DNA of 60,445 bases. It comes from Rhodoferax sp. (GTDB lineage Bacteria; Pseudomonadota; Gammaproteobacteria; Burkholderiales; Burkholderiaceae_C). A program made the position numbers and the translations under genes. The DNA is taken from the NCBI GenBank assembly GCA_031291305.1, contig JARLJH010000049.1, positions 1 through 60,445 of the forward strand. The letters run 5' to 3'. Below are positions 9,722 to 17,892 of this stretch, in pieces. The notes under the pieces are model-generated. The model had not been told where the DNA came from and searched no databases. It worked only from the letters and a program-made list of their open reading frames with translations. Positions within the stretch are counted from its first letter, which is position 1. Every line of letters begins with the position of its first letter.

Positions 9722-10999
9722 TCAGACAGCGGCCAGCGCCTGTGCCAGGTCATCGCGCAGATCGTCGATGTGTTCAATACCCAAAGACAGACGCACCATG
9801 TCCGGTTTGACGCCAGCTTTGGCCAACTCCGCTGCGTTGAGTTGGCGGTGTGTGGTCGAGGCAGGATGACAGGCCAGTGATTTGGCATCACCAATATTGA
9901 CCAGCCGCGTAAACAGTTTCAATGCATCCTGAAAGCGCGCACCGGCCTCCAGGCTGTCGGCAGCTTTGAGTCCAAAACTGATGATGCCTGAGGCACGACC
10001 GTTCATGTACTTTTGCACCAGCGCATGGTCGGGGTGGCTGGCCAGCCCGGCATAGTTCACCCAGCTCACCTTGTCGTGTGCCTGCAGGTAAGTTGCCACC
10101 TCCAGGGCGTTGTCACAGATACGGTCCATGCGCAAGGCCAGCGTCTCGATCCCCTGAAGAATCTGGAATGCCGCCATGGCGCTCAATGCGGCGCCCATGT
10201 TGCGCAGCGGAACCACCCGCGCTCGCCCGATATAGGCGGCTGGCCCGAAAGCTTCGGTGTAGACCACGCCGTGGTAACTCACGTCGGGTTCATTGAGGCG
10301 TTTGAAGCGTTTGGTGTGTTCGGCCCAAGGGAACTTGCCGGAGTCCACAATGATGCCGCCCAGCGTGGTGCCATGTCCACCCAGGTATTTGGTGAGCGAA
10401 TGCACCACGATGTCGGCCCCGTGTTCAAACGGGCGGCACAGGTACGGGCTGGGGACCGTGTTGTCGACGATCAGCGGAATACCGTGCGCGTGCGCCACTT
10501 GCGCCAGCGCCGCCAAGTCGGTCACGTTGCCCAGCGGGTTGCCCACCGATTCACAATATATCGCCTTGGTCCGGTCGTCGATGAGCGTCGCAAACGAAGC
10601 CGGGTCGCGGTAGTCGGCAAAACGCACCTCAATGCCGATCTGCGGAAAGGTGTGTGCAAACAGGTTGTAGGTGCCACCATACAGTGTGGAGGCGGAGACG
10701 ATGTTGTCACCTGCCTCGCAAATGGTCTGGATCGCATAGCTGATGGCGGACATGCCTGAGGCCACCGCCAACGCTCCCACGCCGCCTTCCAATGCAGCCA
10801 CGCGTGCTTCGAGCACGCCGCACGTGGGGTTCATGATGCGGCTGTAGATATTGCCCGCCACTTTCAGGTCAAACAGGTCGGCACCGTGTTGGGTGTCATC
10901 AAAGGCGTAGGCCACGGTCTGGTAAATCGGTACGGCGACGGCTTTGGTCGTCGGGTCGGGCGTGTAGCCAGCGTGAACAGCCAAGGTTTCAATCTTCAT
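9722..10999 (-). CDS. metY: O-acetylhomoserine sulfhydrylase (aminocarboxypropyltransferase)
   Basis: A 425-residue PLP enzyme of the Cys/Met metabolism family that makes homocysteine from O-acetylhomoserine and sulfide. The PLP lysine is Lys204 in HSLTKYLGGHGT; Asp179 in IVDN contacts the pyridine nitrogen, and YSRIMNPT and SGMSAI are family motifs. Length fits MetY rather than the shorter MetB/MetC group. It is divergent from the spermidine-synthase-like gene with only 63 bases between them, which leaves no room for a SAM riboswitch. Confidence 0.93.
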   Translation of the reverse strand: MKIETLAVHAGYTPDPTTKAVAVPIYQTVAYAFDDTQHGADLFDLKVAGNIYSRIMNPTCGVLEARVAALEGGVGALAVASGMSAISYAIQTICEAGDNIVSASTLYGGTYNLFAHTFPQIGIEVRFADYRDPASFATLIDDRTKAIYCESVGNPLGNVTDLAALAQVAHAHGIPLIVDNTVPSPYLCRPFEHGADIVVHSLTKYLGGHGTTLGGIIVDSGKFPWAEHTKRFKRLNEPDVSYHGVVYTEAFGPAAYIGRARVVPLRNMGAALSAMAAFQILQGIETLALRMDRICDNALEVATYLQAHDKVSWVNYAGLASHPDHALVQKYMNGRASGIISFGLKAADSLEAGARFQDALKLFTRLVNIGDAKSLACHPASTTHRQLNAAELAKAGVKPDMVRLSLGIEHIDDLRDDLAQALAAV

Positions 11000-11062
11000 C
11001 GGGTTGCCCTTTCAAGTAAAGAGCACGAATGTTAGACGTTTGATTGGGGATAATCGCGCATC

Positions 11063-11818
11063 TTGAAAAAACGCAACCCCCAACTTCCGGAAGTCAATTT
11101 TTCCGACGACTACAACATTCGCCACCTGCATCTGGGTAGCGAGTGGATTCAAGGCTCCATGTATCTGGAAGATGCCATCGGCCTGGTGCATGAATACGTG
11201 CAGCGCATGATGGCCTGGCTGCTGTTTGTCGAACCTGATTCGGTGAAAGACCGCCATGCCATGCAACTGGGCCTGGGTGCTGGTTCTCTGACCAAGTTCT
11301 GCGCCAAAGAGTTGCGCCTGAAAACCACCGCCATTGAACTGAACCCGCAAGTCCTGTTGACGTGCAGAAGTCATTTCAAACTGCCAGCAGATAGCCCGAC
11401 GATGCGCGTGGTGCTGGCCGATGCGGCCCAGGAAATTCTCAACCCTAAGTGGTGGGGCACGGTCGATGCTTTGCAGGTTGATCTGTATGACCGCGAAGCT
11501 GCGGCACCCGTGCTCGACAGTCTGCCGTTTTATAACCATTGCCGCCGCCTGCTGACTCCTGAGGGGTGCATGACGGTCAACCTGTTTGGCAGGGCGTCCA
11601 GTTTTGAGCGCAGTGTCGAAAAAATGTCAGCAGCGTTTGGCAAGGACGCCATCTGGGCTTTTAAGCCGACCCGTGAAGGTAATACCGTGGTTTTGGCGCA
11701 GCACACGCCGACTCGTCCCAAGCGAGACGTGCTGATGGCGCGTGCTGCAGTGATTGAAGCTCGCTGGGGTTTGCCTGCCACCAAATGGGTACGGGTCTTT
11801 AAGCCGATGCTGTCATGA
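11063..11818 (+). CDS. Spermidine-synthase-like class I methyltransferase-fold protein
   Basis: A 251-residue protein with a SpeE-like Rossmann core: MQLGLGAGSLTKFC corresponds to the SAM-site glycine loop, and TTAIELNPQVL places the acidic ribose ligand. VVLADAAQEI and VDALQVDLYD are later conserved strands. The family makes spermidine or related polyamines, but many short members are uncharacterised. The likely start is TTG 11063, as no ATG with a ribosome site lies nearby. Its TGA overlaps the next ATG (ATGA at 11815), showing translational coupling to the GspE-type ATPase, a pairing with no obvious logic. Confidence 0.75.
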   Translation: MKKRNPQLPEVNFSDDYNIRHLHLGSEWIQGSMYLEDAIGLVHEYVQRMMAWLLFVEPDSVKDRHAMQLGLGAGSLTKFCAKELRLKTTAIELNPQVLLTCRSHFKLPADSPTMRVVLADAAQEILNPKWWGTVDALQVDLYDREAAAPVLDSLPFYNHCRRLLTPEGCMTVNLFGRASSFERSVEKMSAAFGKDAIWAFKPTREGNTVVLAQHTPTRPKRDVLMARAAVIEARWGLPATKWVRVFKPMLS

Positions 11819-13602
11819 CACCTGCTACGTCCACCAAACACCGTTCTGATATCCACACCGGCCCGCTGGACTGGCGCAGCCTGGTGCAATGGCTTAAAGC
11901 CGATGGCACCATCACCGCGCATGAAGCCCAGCGCATTCATACCCGCTGCGCCCAGGCCGAGAGCGCGCAGCATCCGCTGCTGCGCCTGGCCAGCGTCGCG
12001 GTGCGCGGTGCGCTGGACGACAAGCCGATGGACCTGGAGTCGCTCACGCAGTGGCTGGCCGGGCATGTGAAACTGGCTTACCTGCGCATTGATCCACTCA
12101 AAGTCGATGTGGGTAAGGTGGCCGACACCATGAGCCCGGCTTACGCAGAGCGACACAAGATCTTGCCGGTGCAGGTGAGCGCCCATGAGGTCGTCGTGGC
12201 CACGGCCGAGCCTTTTTTGACCGAGTGGGTGGGTGAGGTGGAGCGTCAGGCACGGCGCAGCGTGCGTCGCGTGGTGGCTAACCCACAGGATATTCACCGT
12301 TACACGGCGGAATTTTTTGCGCTCGCCAAATCAGTGCGCGCGGCTGCCAAGGCGGGCAGTAACGCTGGGTCGAGCTTTGAGCAATTGGTCGAGCTGGGCA
12401 AAAGCAACAAGCAACTGGATGCCAACGACCAGAGCGTGGTGCAGGTGGTGGACTGGTTGTGGCAGTACGCCTTTGACCAGCGTGCCAGTGACATTCACCT
12501 GGAGCCACGTCGGGAGCAGGGCGTCATCCGCTTTCGTATTGATGGCGTGCTGCACCCGGTGTACCAGATGCCCATGGGGGTTTTGACCGCGATGACGGCA
12601 CGCATCAAGCTGCTTAGTCGCATGGACGTGGTGGAGAAACGGCGCCCACAGGATGGGCGCATCAAGACGCGCAACCCTGGTGGGGCCGAGGTCGAGATGC
12701 GGATTTCGACTTTGCCCACTGCGTTTGGCGAAAAGATGGTGATGCGGATTTTTGATCCCGAAACCACCGTCAAGGAACTCGATGCATTGGGCTTCTCAAA
12801 GCACGATGCGGAGCGCTGGGAAGCGCTGGTGAAGCGCCCCAACGGCATCATTCTGGTGACCGGCCCGACAGGTTCGGGCAAAACCACCACGCTCTACTCG
12901 ACGCTGAAACGCGTCGCCACCGAGGAGGTGAATGTCAGCACGGTGGAAGACCCGATCGAAATGATCGAGGCGTCTTTCAACCAGACCCAGGTGCAGACGC
13001 AGTTGGACTTTGGCTTTCCCGAGGGCTTGCGCGCGCTGATGCGTCAGGACCCCGACATCATCATGGTCGGTGAAATCCGCGACCAGGCGACGGCCGAGAT
13101 GGCGGTGCAGGCCGCGCTCACCGGTCACCTGGTGTTTTCCACCCTGCATACCAATGACGCTCCGTCGGCGATTACTCGGCTGATGGAGCTTGGCGTGCCC
13201 GCCTATTTGATTAACGCCACCTTGCTGGGCGTGTTGGCACAGCGTTTGGTGCGTACCCTGTGCCCGTTGTGCAAGGTGCCTGATGCGTTAGCCTCGCGTG
13301 AGACCTTGGAGCAAGCGGTCAAGCCCTGGCAGATCAGTGGCGCTTACAAGCCCTTCAAGCCCACAGGATGTGTGGACTGCCGCATGACGGGTTTCCGGGG
13401 GCGCATGGGCTTGTACGAGTTATTGGTGGTCTCAGAAGCCTTCAAAACCCAGGTCACACGCGAACCCAACATCGACGTGCTGAAACGCCAGGCCATTACC
13501 GATGGAATGCGCCCGTTGCGTCTGGCTGGTGCGCTACGAGTGGCCGAAGGCTTGACTGTGCTGGAGGAAGTGCTCTCCAGCACGCCTTCGCCTGAATACT
13601 GA
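11815..13602 (+). CDS. GspE/PulE-type secretion ATPase (orphan)
   Basis: A 595-residue type II secretion/type IV pilus ATPase. An N-terminal MshEN/T2SSE_N-like domain (about 1-170) precedes the ATPase. Walker A is GPTGSGKT (350-357), with Asp- and His-box sequences DPDIIMVGEIRDQATAEMA and GHLVFSTLHTND following. A zinc-type tetracysteine is present: C483, C486, C519, C522. This cytoplasmic motor would power pseudopilus or pilus assembly. No other gsp or pil gene lies near, so its membrane partners are encoded elsewhere. Confidence 0.9.
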   Translation: MTPATSTKHRSDIHTGPLDWRSLVQWLKADGTITAHEAQRIHTRCAQAESAQHPLLRLASVAVRGALDDKPMDLESLTQWLAGHVKLAYLRIDPLKVDVGKVADTMSPAYAERHKILPVQVSAHEVVVATAEPFLTEWVGEVERQARRSVRRVVANPQDIHRYTAEFFALAKSVRAAAKAGSNAGSSFEQLVELGKSNKQLDANDQSVVQVVDWLWQYAFDQRASDIHLEPRREQGVIRFRIDGVLHPVYQMPMGVLTAMTARIKLLSRMDVVEKRRPQDGRIKTRNPGGAEVEMRISTLPTAFGEKMVMRIFDPETTVKELDALGFSKHDAERWEALVKRPNGIILVTGPTGSGKTTTLYSTLKRVATEEVNVSTVEDPIEMIEASFNQTQVQTQLDFGFPEGLRALMRQDPDIIMVGEIRDQATAEMAVQAALTGHLVFSTLHTNDAPSAITRLMELGVPAYLINATLLGVLAQRLVRTLCPLCKVPDALASRETLEQAVKPWQISGAYKPFKPTGCVDCRMTGFRGRMGLYELLVVSEAFKTQVTREPNIDVLKRQAITDGMRPLRLAGALRVAEGLTVLEEVLSSTPSPEY

Positions 13603-13665
13603 TCATCCGGTTTTGCCGGTGGGTCGAATCGCGATGGTTAAGTAGAAAATTCGCCTGTGGCCCCT

Positions 13666-14565
13666 ATGAATAAAGAGAAAGTAGCTTCTAAAAATATAGC
13701 ATTTGGTTTGATCCTGGCGGTGCTTGGGGCGATTGCTTTCAGCGGCAAGGCGATCATCGTCAAGCTGGCTTACCGCTATGGCGTGGACGCTGTCACGCTC
13801 ATCATGTACCGCATGTTGTTTGCGTTGCCGATCTTCGCCATCATGGCGTGGTGGTCCAGTCGTGGCCAACCGGCGTTGAGCCGACAGGACTGGTTGGGCG
13901 TGTTGGGGTTGGGTTGTTCGGGCTATTACCTGGCCAGCTTTCTGGATTTTGCCGGGCTGGCCTATATCAGTGCTTCGCTTGAGCGGCTCATTCTGTATCT
14001 CAACCCGACTTTGGTGCTGATCATGGGGTTGGTGCTTTACAAACGACACATCACCCGCTTTCAGGCACTGGGCATGGGCATCAGCTATGTTGGCGTGTTG
14101 CTGGTGTTTGGGCATGAAATCAAACTCGAAGGTGCTGACGCCGCACGGGGTGCCTTGCTGGTGTTTTCCAGCGCTGTCTGTTATGCCATCTATCTGAGCT
14201 TCAGTGGTGAGCTGGTCAAGCGCCTGGGCTCGTTGCGGCTGGTGGGTCTGGCGACTCTGGTGGCTTGCGTGCTATGTATTGTTCAATTTTTGGTGTTGCG
14301 GCCCCTGAGTGCGACGCTCGTGGCACCGGAGGTCATCTGGCTGTCGATTTTGAACGCCACCCTGTGCACGGCCGCCCCGGTGCTGATGGTCATGATGGCC
14401 ATTGAGCGCATCGGTTCTTCCCTGACGGCACAGATCGGCATGGTGGGGCCGATGTCTACCATCGCCATGGGAATCCTGATTCTGGGCGAGCCCTTTACTG
14501 GCTGGGTGGCGGCGGGTTCTGTGCTGGTCATCCTGGGTATTTTTGTGTTCATGCGCAGAGGCTGA
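13666..14565 (+). CDS. EamA/DMT-family permease
   Basis: A roughly 299-residue inner-membrane protein with ten predicted hydrophobic helices arranged as two EamA repeats (about residues 10-140 and 150-290). The second half ends in ILGEPFTGWVAAGSVLVILGIFVF, a typical DMT terminal motif. Transported compound unknown; metabolite export is common in the family. ATG 13666 is preferred over GTG 13657. Codons 6-14 lie in a half-copy-like sequence of repeat family R1 (13681-13706). Confidence 0.88.
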   Translation: MNKEKVASKNIAFGLILAVLGAIAFSGKAIIVKLAYRYGVDAVTLIMYRMLFALPIFAIMAWWSSRGQPALSRQDWLGVLGLGCSGYYLASFLDFAGLAYISASLERLILYLNPTLVLIMGLVLYKRHITRFQALGMGISYVGVLLVFGHEIKLEGADAARGALLVFSSAVCYAIYLSFSGELVKRLGSLRLVGLATLVACVLCIVQFLVLRPLSATLVAPEVIWLSILNATLCTAAPVLMVMMAIERIGSSLTAQIGMVGPMSTIAMGILILGEPFTGWVAAGSVLVILGIFVFMRRG

Positions 14566-14645
14566 ACCAATTGCTTTCTCGAGTGGCTGTCAGAATAGGC
14601 GTTGGTGGTCAATGCGTGTCCTTGGTTGTTTTTTAGGAGTTGCAG

Positions 14646-15632
14646 ATGGTTCAAGCTTGTTGGGGTGGTTGGGTTCGGAAACTCAGGCGGGCTGCGGTGG
14701 TGGCGTCGCTGCTGACCGTTGGTTTGGTGCAGGCACAGACCGGCCCGGTCAAGTTGATGGTTGGCTTTCCGCCTGGTGGTGGTTCAGACGCCATAGCGCG
14801 TATCCTGGCCGATAAGCTTAAGGATCAGCTTGGCGTCGCCGTGCTGGTGGAGAACAAGGCAGGGGCAGGTGGACAGATCGCGGCGCAAGCACTCAAGGCG
14901 GCCGCACCCGATGGCAACACGCTGTTCTTGTCGCATGATCACACCATTTCCATCTTGCCGCTGGTGGTGAAAAATCCGGGGTTCGATCCTCACAAAGACT
15001 TTGTCGCGGTGGCAGGTTTTGCCACGTTCGTCAATGCTTTGGCTGTCTCCGGCGGCACGCCTGCTAAAAGCATGACCGAGTATGTGGCTTGGGTGAAAAA
15101 GCAGGGGGCAGGTCAAGGCACGGTGGGTGTGCCAGCGCCTGCATCTGTGCCAGAGTTTTTGGTCAAGGTGATTGGCCAGCATTACAAACTGGATCTGCAG
15201 GCCGCACCGTACCGTGGCAGCGCTCCGATGATGGCCGACATGCTGGGCAATCAGATCAATGCAGGCATTGGTTCGGTGCCGGACTTTATCGAGAACCAGA
15301 AGGCCGGCAAGATCCGTGTAGTGGCGGTACTGGGCGATAAGCGTCAGGCTGCTTTGCCGGATGTGCCGACCTTTGCCGAACTGGGGTTGGCAGGTTTTGA
15401 GGATGTCCCGTATTACGGCATCTTCGCACCCAAAGGCACACCGCAGGCGGTGCTTGACAAGCTCTCTGGCGCCGTGGCCAAGGTGGTCGCCATGCCCGAT
15501 GTGCATGCGCGTTTGACCACCATGGGCCTGACCGTGGGCTACATGTCATCCCAGCAACTCGCCAGCCGTGAACTGGCTTACTCGCAAACCTGGGCGAGGA
15601 TCATCAAGGACAGTGGGTTCAAGGCGCAATGA
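14646..15632 (+). CDS. Bug/TctC-family tripartite tricarboxylate transporter substrate-binding protein
   Basis: A 328-residue periplasmic binding protein with a signal peptide ending GLVQAQ. The mature start VKLMVGFPPGGGSDAIARILADKL is the Bug signature. It would capture a carboxylated solute for a TctAB-type carrier, but no tctA or tctB gene is adjacent, as is usual for the very expanded Bug family in Burkholderiales. AGGAG lies 7 bases before ATG 14646. Ligand cannot be predicted. Confidence 0.9.
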   Translation: MVQACWGGWVRKLRRAAVVASLLTVGLVQAQTGPVKLMVGFPPGGGSDAIARILADKLKDQLGVAVLVENKAGAGGQIAAQALKAAAPDGNTLFLSHDHTISILPLVVKNPGFDPHKDFVAVAGFATFVNALAVSGGTPAKSMTEYVAWVKKQGAGQGTVGVPAPASVPEFLVKVIGQHYKLDLQAAPYRGSAPMMADMLGNQINAGIGSVPDFIENQKAGKIRVVAVLGDKRQAALPDVPTFAELGLAGFEDVPYYGIFAPKGTPQAVLDKLSGAVAKVVAMPDVHARLTTMGLTVGYMSSQQLASRELAYSQTWARIIKDSGFKAQ

Positions 15633-15663
15633 AGCGTGGGTGGCGTGGTGTCTATCAACACGG

Positions 15664-16569
15664 TCAGCGCCGTGACGACACCACGATGCCACCGACGATC
15701 AGCGCAAACGCCAGTGCGTGGTAGGCGTGCGGAATTTCACCCAGAAACAGACCTGACAGCACCGCCGTGAACAGCGGCGTGAGGTTGATAAAAAAGCCTG
15801 CCACCGACGGCCCCGCGCGCGCCACTCCGGCCCCCCAGGCACGATAAGCCAGCAGTGCCGGGCCAATTCCTATAAAAAGAAGAGCTGAAGCCAAAGGCCA
15901 GCTCAGGGTGAATCGGCCAAAACCCAGTGCCCACTCGCCACCTGCAAACAAGAAGGACCAGATCAGGCCCAACGCAATCTGTGCTAGCAGGAACTCTGCC
16001 CAGTTGCTGCGAATGCTGCTGGGCTCGGAGGTGGGATGCGCCAGCATCCAGCTGTAGTAGGCCCAGGCGGCAGAAGCCAGCAGCATGTAGAAGTCGCCCG
16101 GCACCAGGCGAACATGCAACAACAAATCAAGCTGCCCATGGCTCAGTACCAGCATCACACCGCTGATCGACATGACCGCGCCCAGCCATTGGCGCCTGGA
16201 GATGTTCATGCCGAAAAACACGCGACCAATCAGCAGCATCCACACCGGCGTGATGGACCCGACCAGCGTCACATTGATGGGCGTGGAGGTATTGAGCGAC
16301 AGATACAGCAGCGCGTTATAGCCACCAATACTCAGCAGCCCCAGGCCCAGAAAGCGCCGCCAATTCGGCCACAACGGGCTGTTGCGGTGCAGCACCGGAG
16401 CTGCCAGCGGTAGCAGCAGCACAAAGGCAATGCACCAGCGCAGCAGGTTCAGCGTCATGGGTGAAGCCATGCTGGCGATCACTCGACCCAGCACGGCATT
16501 GCACGCCCACATGATTGGCGGCACCGTCAGCAGGAAGGCTGCGGTTGGGGTGACTCGGGGGTGACTCAT
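15664..16569 (-). CDS. EamA/DMT-family permease
   Basis: A 301-residue protein with ten hydrophobic helices and two EamA repeats; the end LFLGEIPHAYHALAFALIVGGIVVSSRR is typical. It converges on the Bug gene with 31 bases between stops and is divergent from the quinone oxidoreductase. It is not a close copy of the DMT permease at 13.7 kb. Substrate unknown. Confidence 0.88.
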   Translation of the reverse strand: MSHPRVTPTAAFLLTVPPIMWACNAVLGRVIASMASPMTLNLLRWCIAFVLLLPLAAPVLHRNSPLWPNWRRFLGLGLLSIGGYNALLYLSLNTSTPINVTLVGSITPVWMLLIGRVFFGMNISRRQWLGAVMSISGVMLVLSHGQLDLLLHVRLVPGDFYMLLASAAWAYYSWMLAHPTSEPSSIRSNWAEFLLAQIALGLIWSFLFAGGEWALGFGRFTLSWPLASALLFIGIGPALLAYRAWGAGVARAGPSVAGFFINLTPLFTAVLSGLFLGEIPHAYHALAFALIVGGIVVSSRR

Positions 16570-16735
16570 TGATGCGACAAGACCTGAAGTCGCCGTTGTA
16601 AAGTCGGTGGGAACGAACGTGAAAAAGTGGGGCGTGTCATGCTATTGGCGGTAGGGCGTTTCTATTCTCGCAGTAAAACGCGGGGTTCGATTTCATGGCA
16701 ACATCCCGCCACATCTGACCACAAGGAGACCCCTG

Positions 16736-17731
16736 ATGAGCACCTATCCATCCCGCGCGATACAGATTGACCAGCATGGCGGCCCTGAAGAACTCAAACT
16801 GGTGCAGGTCAGCGTGGGCGAACCTGGCCCAGGCGAGATTCGCATCCGTCACCACGCCGTGGGTCTGAACTTCATTGACGTGTATCAGCGCAGCGGGCTG
16901 TACCCGGCGCCCATGCCCCTGAAATTGGGCATGGAGGCCGCTGGTGTGGTGGAAGCCGTGGGCGAGGGCGTGACGCACCTGCAGGTGGGTGACCGCGCCG
17001 CCTATGCCAGCCAGCCGCCGGGCAGCTACTGCGACCTGCGAGTCATGCCCGCCAAGAGCGTCTGCAAGCTGCCCGACGCCATCCCTTTTGAGACCGGCGC
17101 GGCGATGATGCTCAAGGGCCTCACCGCGCAATACCTGCTCAAACGTACCCAGCCGCAGGGTGGCTTGCAGCCAGGTGATTTTGTGCTGTTTCACGCCGCT
17201 GCTGGCGGGGTAGGTCTGATCGCTTGCCAATGGGCCAAGGCCATGGGGCTGCGCCTGATCGGAACCGCTGGTTCAGATAAAAAATGTGCTCTAGCCCTTG
17301 CCAATGGGGCAGAGGTTGCTATTAATTATGAAACTGATGACTTTCTGGTCCGTGTTAGGGAGATCACCGGTGGCAAAGGCGTCAAGGTGGTGTACGACTC
17401 GGTGGGCAAAGATACCTGGGACAAATCGCTGGACTGTCTGGCACCCTTAGGTCTGATGGCCAGCTTTGGCAATGCGTCCGGTCCGGTGGCGCCGTTTGCG
17501 CCAGGCATCCTGGGTCCCAAAGGCTCGTTGTATGTGACGCGCCAGACCCTCTTCACCCACATGGCGACGCGCGAAAGCACGCAGGCCATGGCCGATGATC
17601 TGTTTGCCGCCGTGACCAGCGGCCAGATCAAGATTCACATCGAGCAGCGTTACACGCTTGAAGACGTGCAGCAGGCGCACCGCGATCTGGAGGCGCGCAA
17701 GACCACGGGCTGCACGGTGTTGACTTTGTAG
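16736..17731 (+). CDS. qor: NADPH:quinone oxidoreductase (zeta-crystallin type)
   Basis: A 331-residue zinc-free medium-chain dehydrogenase/reductase. The cofactor loop is AAAGGVGLIACQWAK near residues 152-166; VGLNFIDVYQRSGLY and GMEAAGVVEAVGEGV are N-terminal family motifs, and VVYDSVGKDTWDKSLDCL follows. It reduces quinones with NADPH. AAGGAG lies 9 bases before the ATG. Bases 17282-17334 resemble repeat family R1 but add no length to the protein. Confidence 0.92.
   Translation: MSTYPSRAIQIDQHGGPEELKLVQVSVGEPGPGEIRIRHHAVGLNFIDVYQRSGLYPAPMPLKLGMEAAGVVEAVGEGVTHLQVGDRAAYASQPPGSYCDLRVMPAKSVCKLPDAIPFETGAAMMLKGLTAQYLLKRTQPQGGLQPGDFVLFHAAAGGVGLIACQWAKAMGLRLIGTAGSDKKCALALANGAEVAINYETDDFLVRVREITGGKGVKVVYDSVGKDTWDKSLDCLAPLGLMASFGNASGPVAPFAPGILGPKGSLYVTRQTLFTHMATRESTQAMADDLFAAVTSGQIKIHIEQRYTLEDVQQAHRDLEARKTTGCTVLTL
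17282..17334 (+). repeat. R1-like sequence inside qor (uncertain copy)
   Basis: GCTCTAGCCCTTG, GGGGCAG and GCTATTAATTATGAAAC follow the R1 order and spacing. The encoded peptide (ALALANGAEVAINYETDDF) is what other Qor proteins have here, so this may be convergence rather than an inserted element. Confidence 0.35.
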
Positions 17732-17892
17732 GCTGGGTCGCCAGCGTCCTATCGCCGCCGCGCCCAATTGTTCGTTGCCAATTTGGTTAAAGACAGCACA
17801 GTAAGGTCTGAAACACCTTGTGCTGCACCGTAAAATTTAAGGCCGCCAGACTACAACCCTGGCTTGGATCAATAGTGGCGAAAGCCCTGCCC

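Noticed and set aside
11000-11062. A SAM riboswitch upstream of metY
   Set aside because: The gap to the divergent gene is only 63 bases and contains no riboswitch-like fold.
11815-13602. A type II secretion gene cluster starting at the gspE-like gene
   Set aside because: The neighbours are a spermidine-synthase-like gene and an EamA permease; no other secretion component is seen.
15850-15895. A possible R1 half-copy inside the second EamA gene
   Set aside because: The encoded residues are typical for the family and only one short AT-rich block matches.
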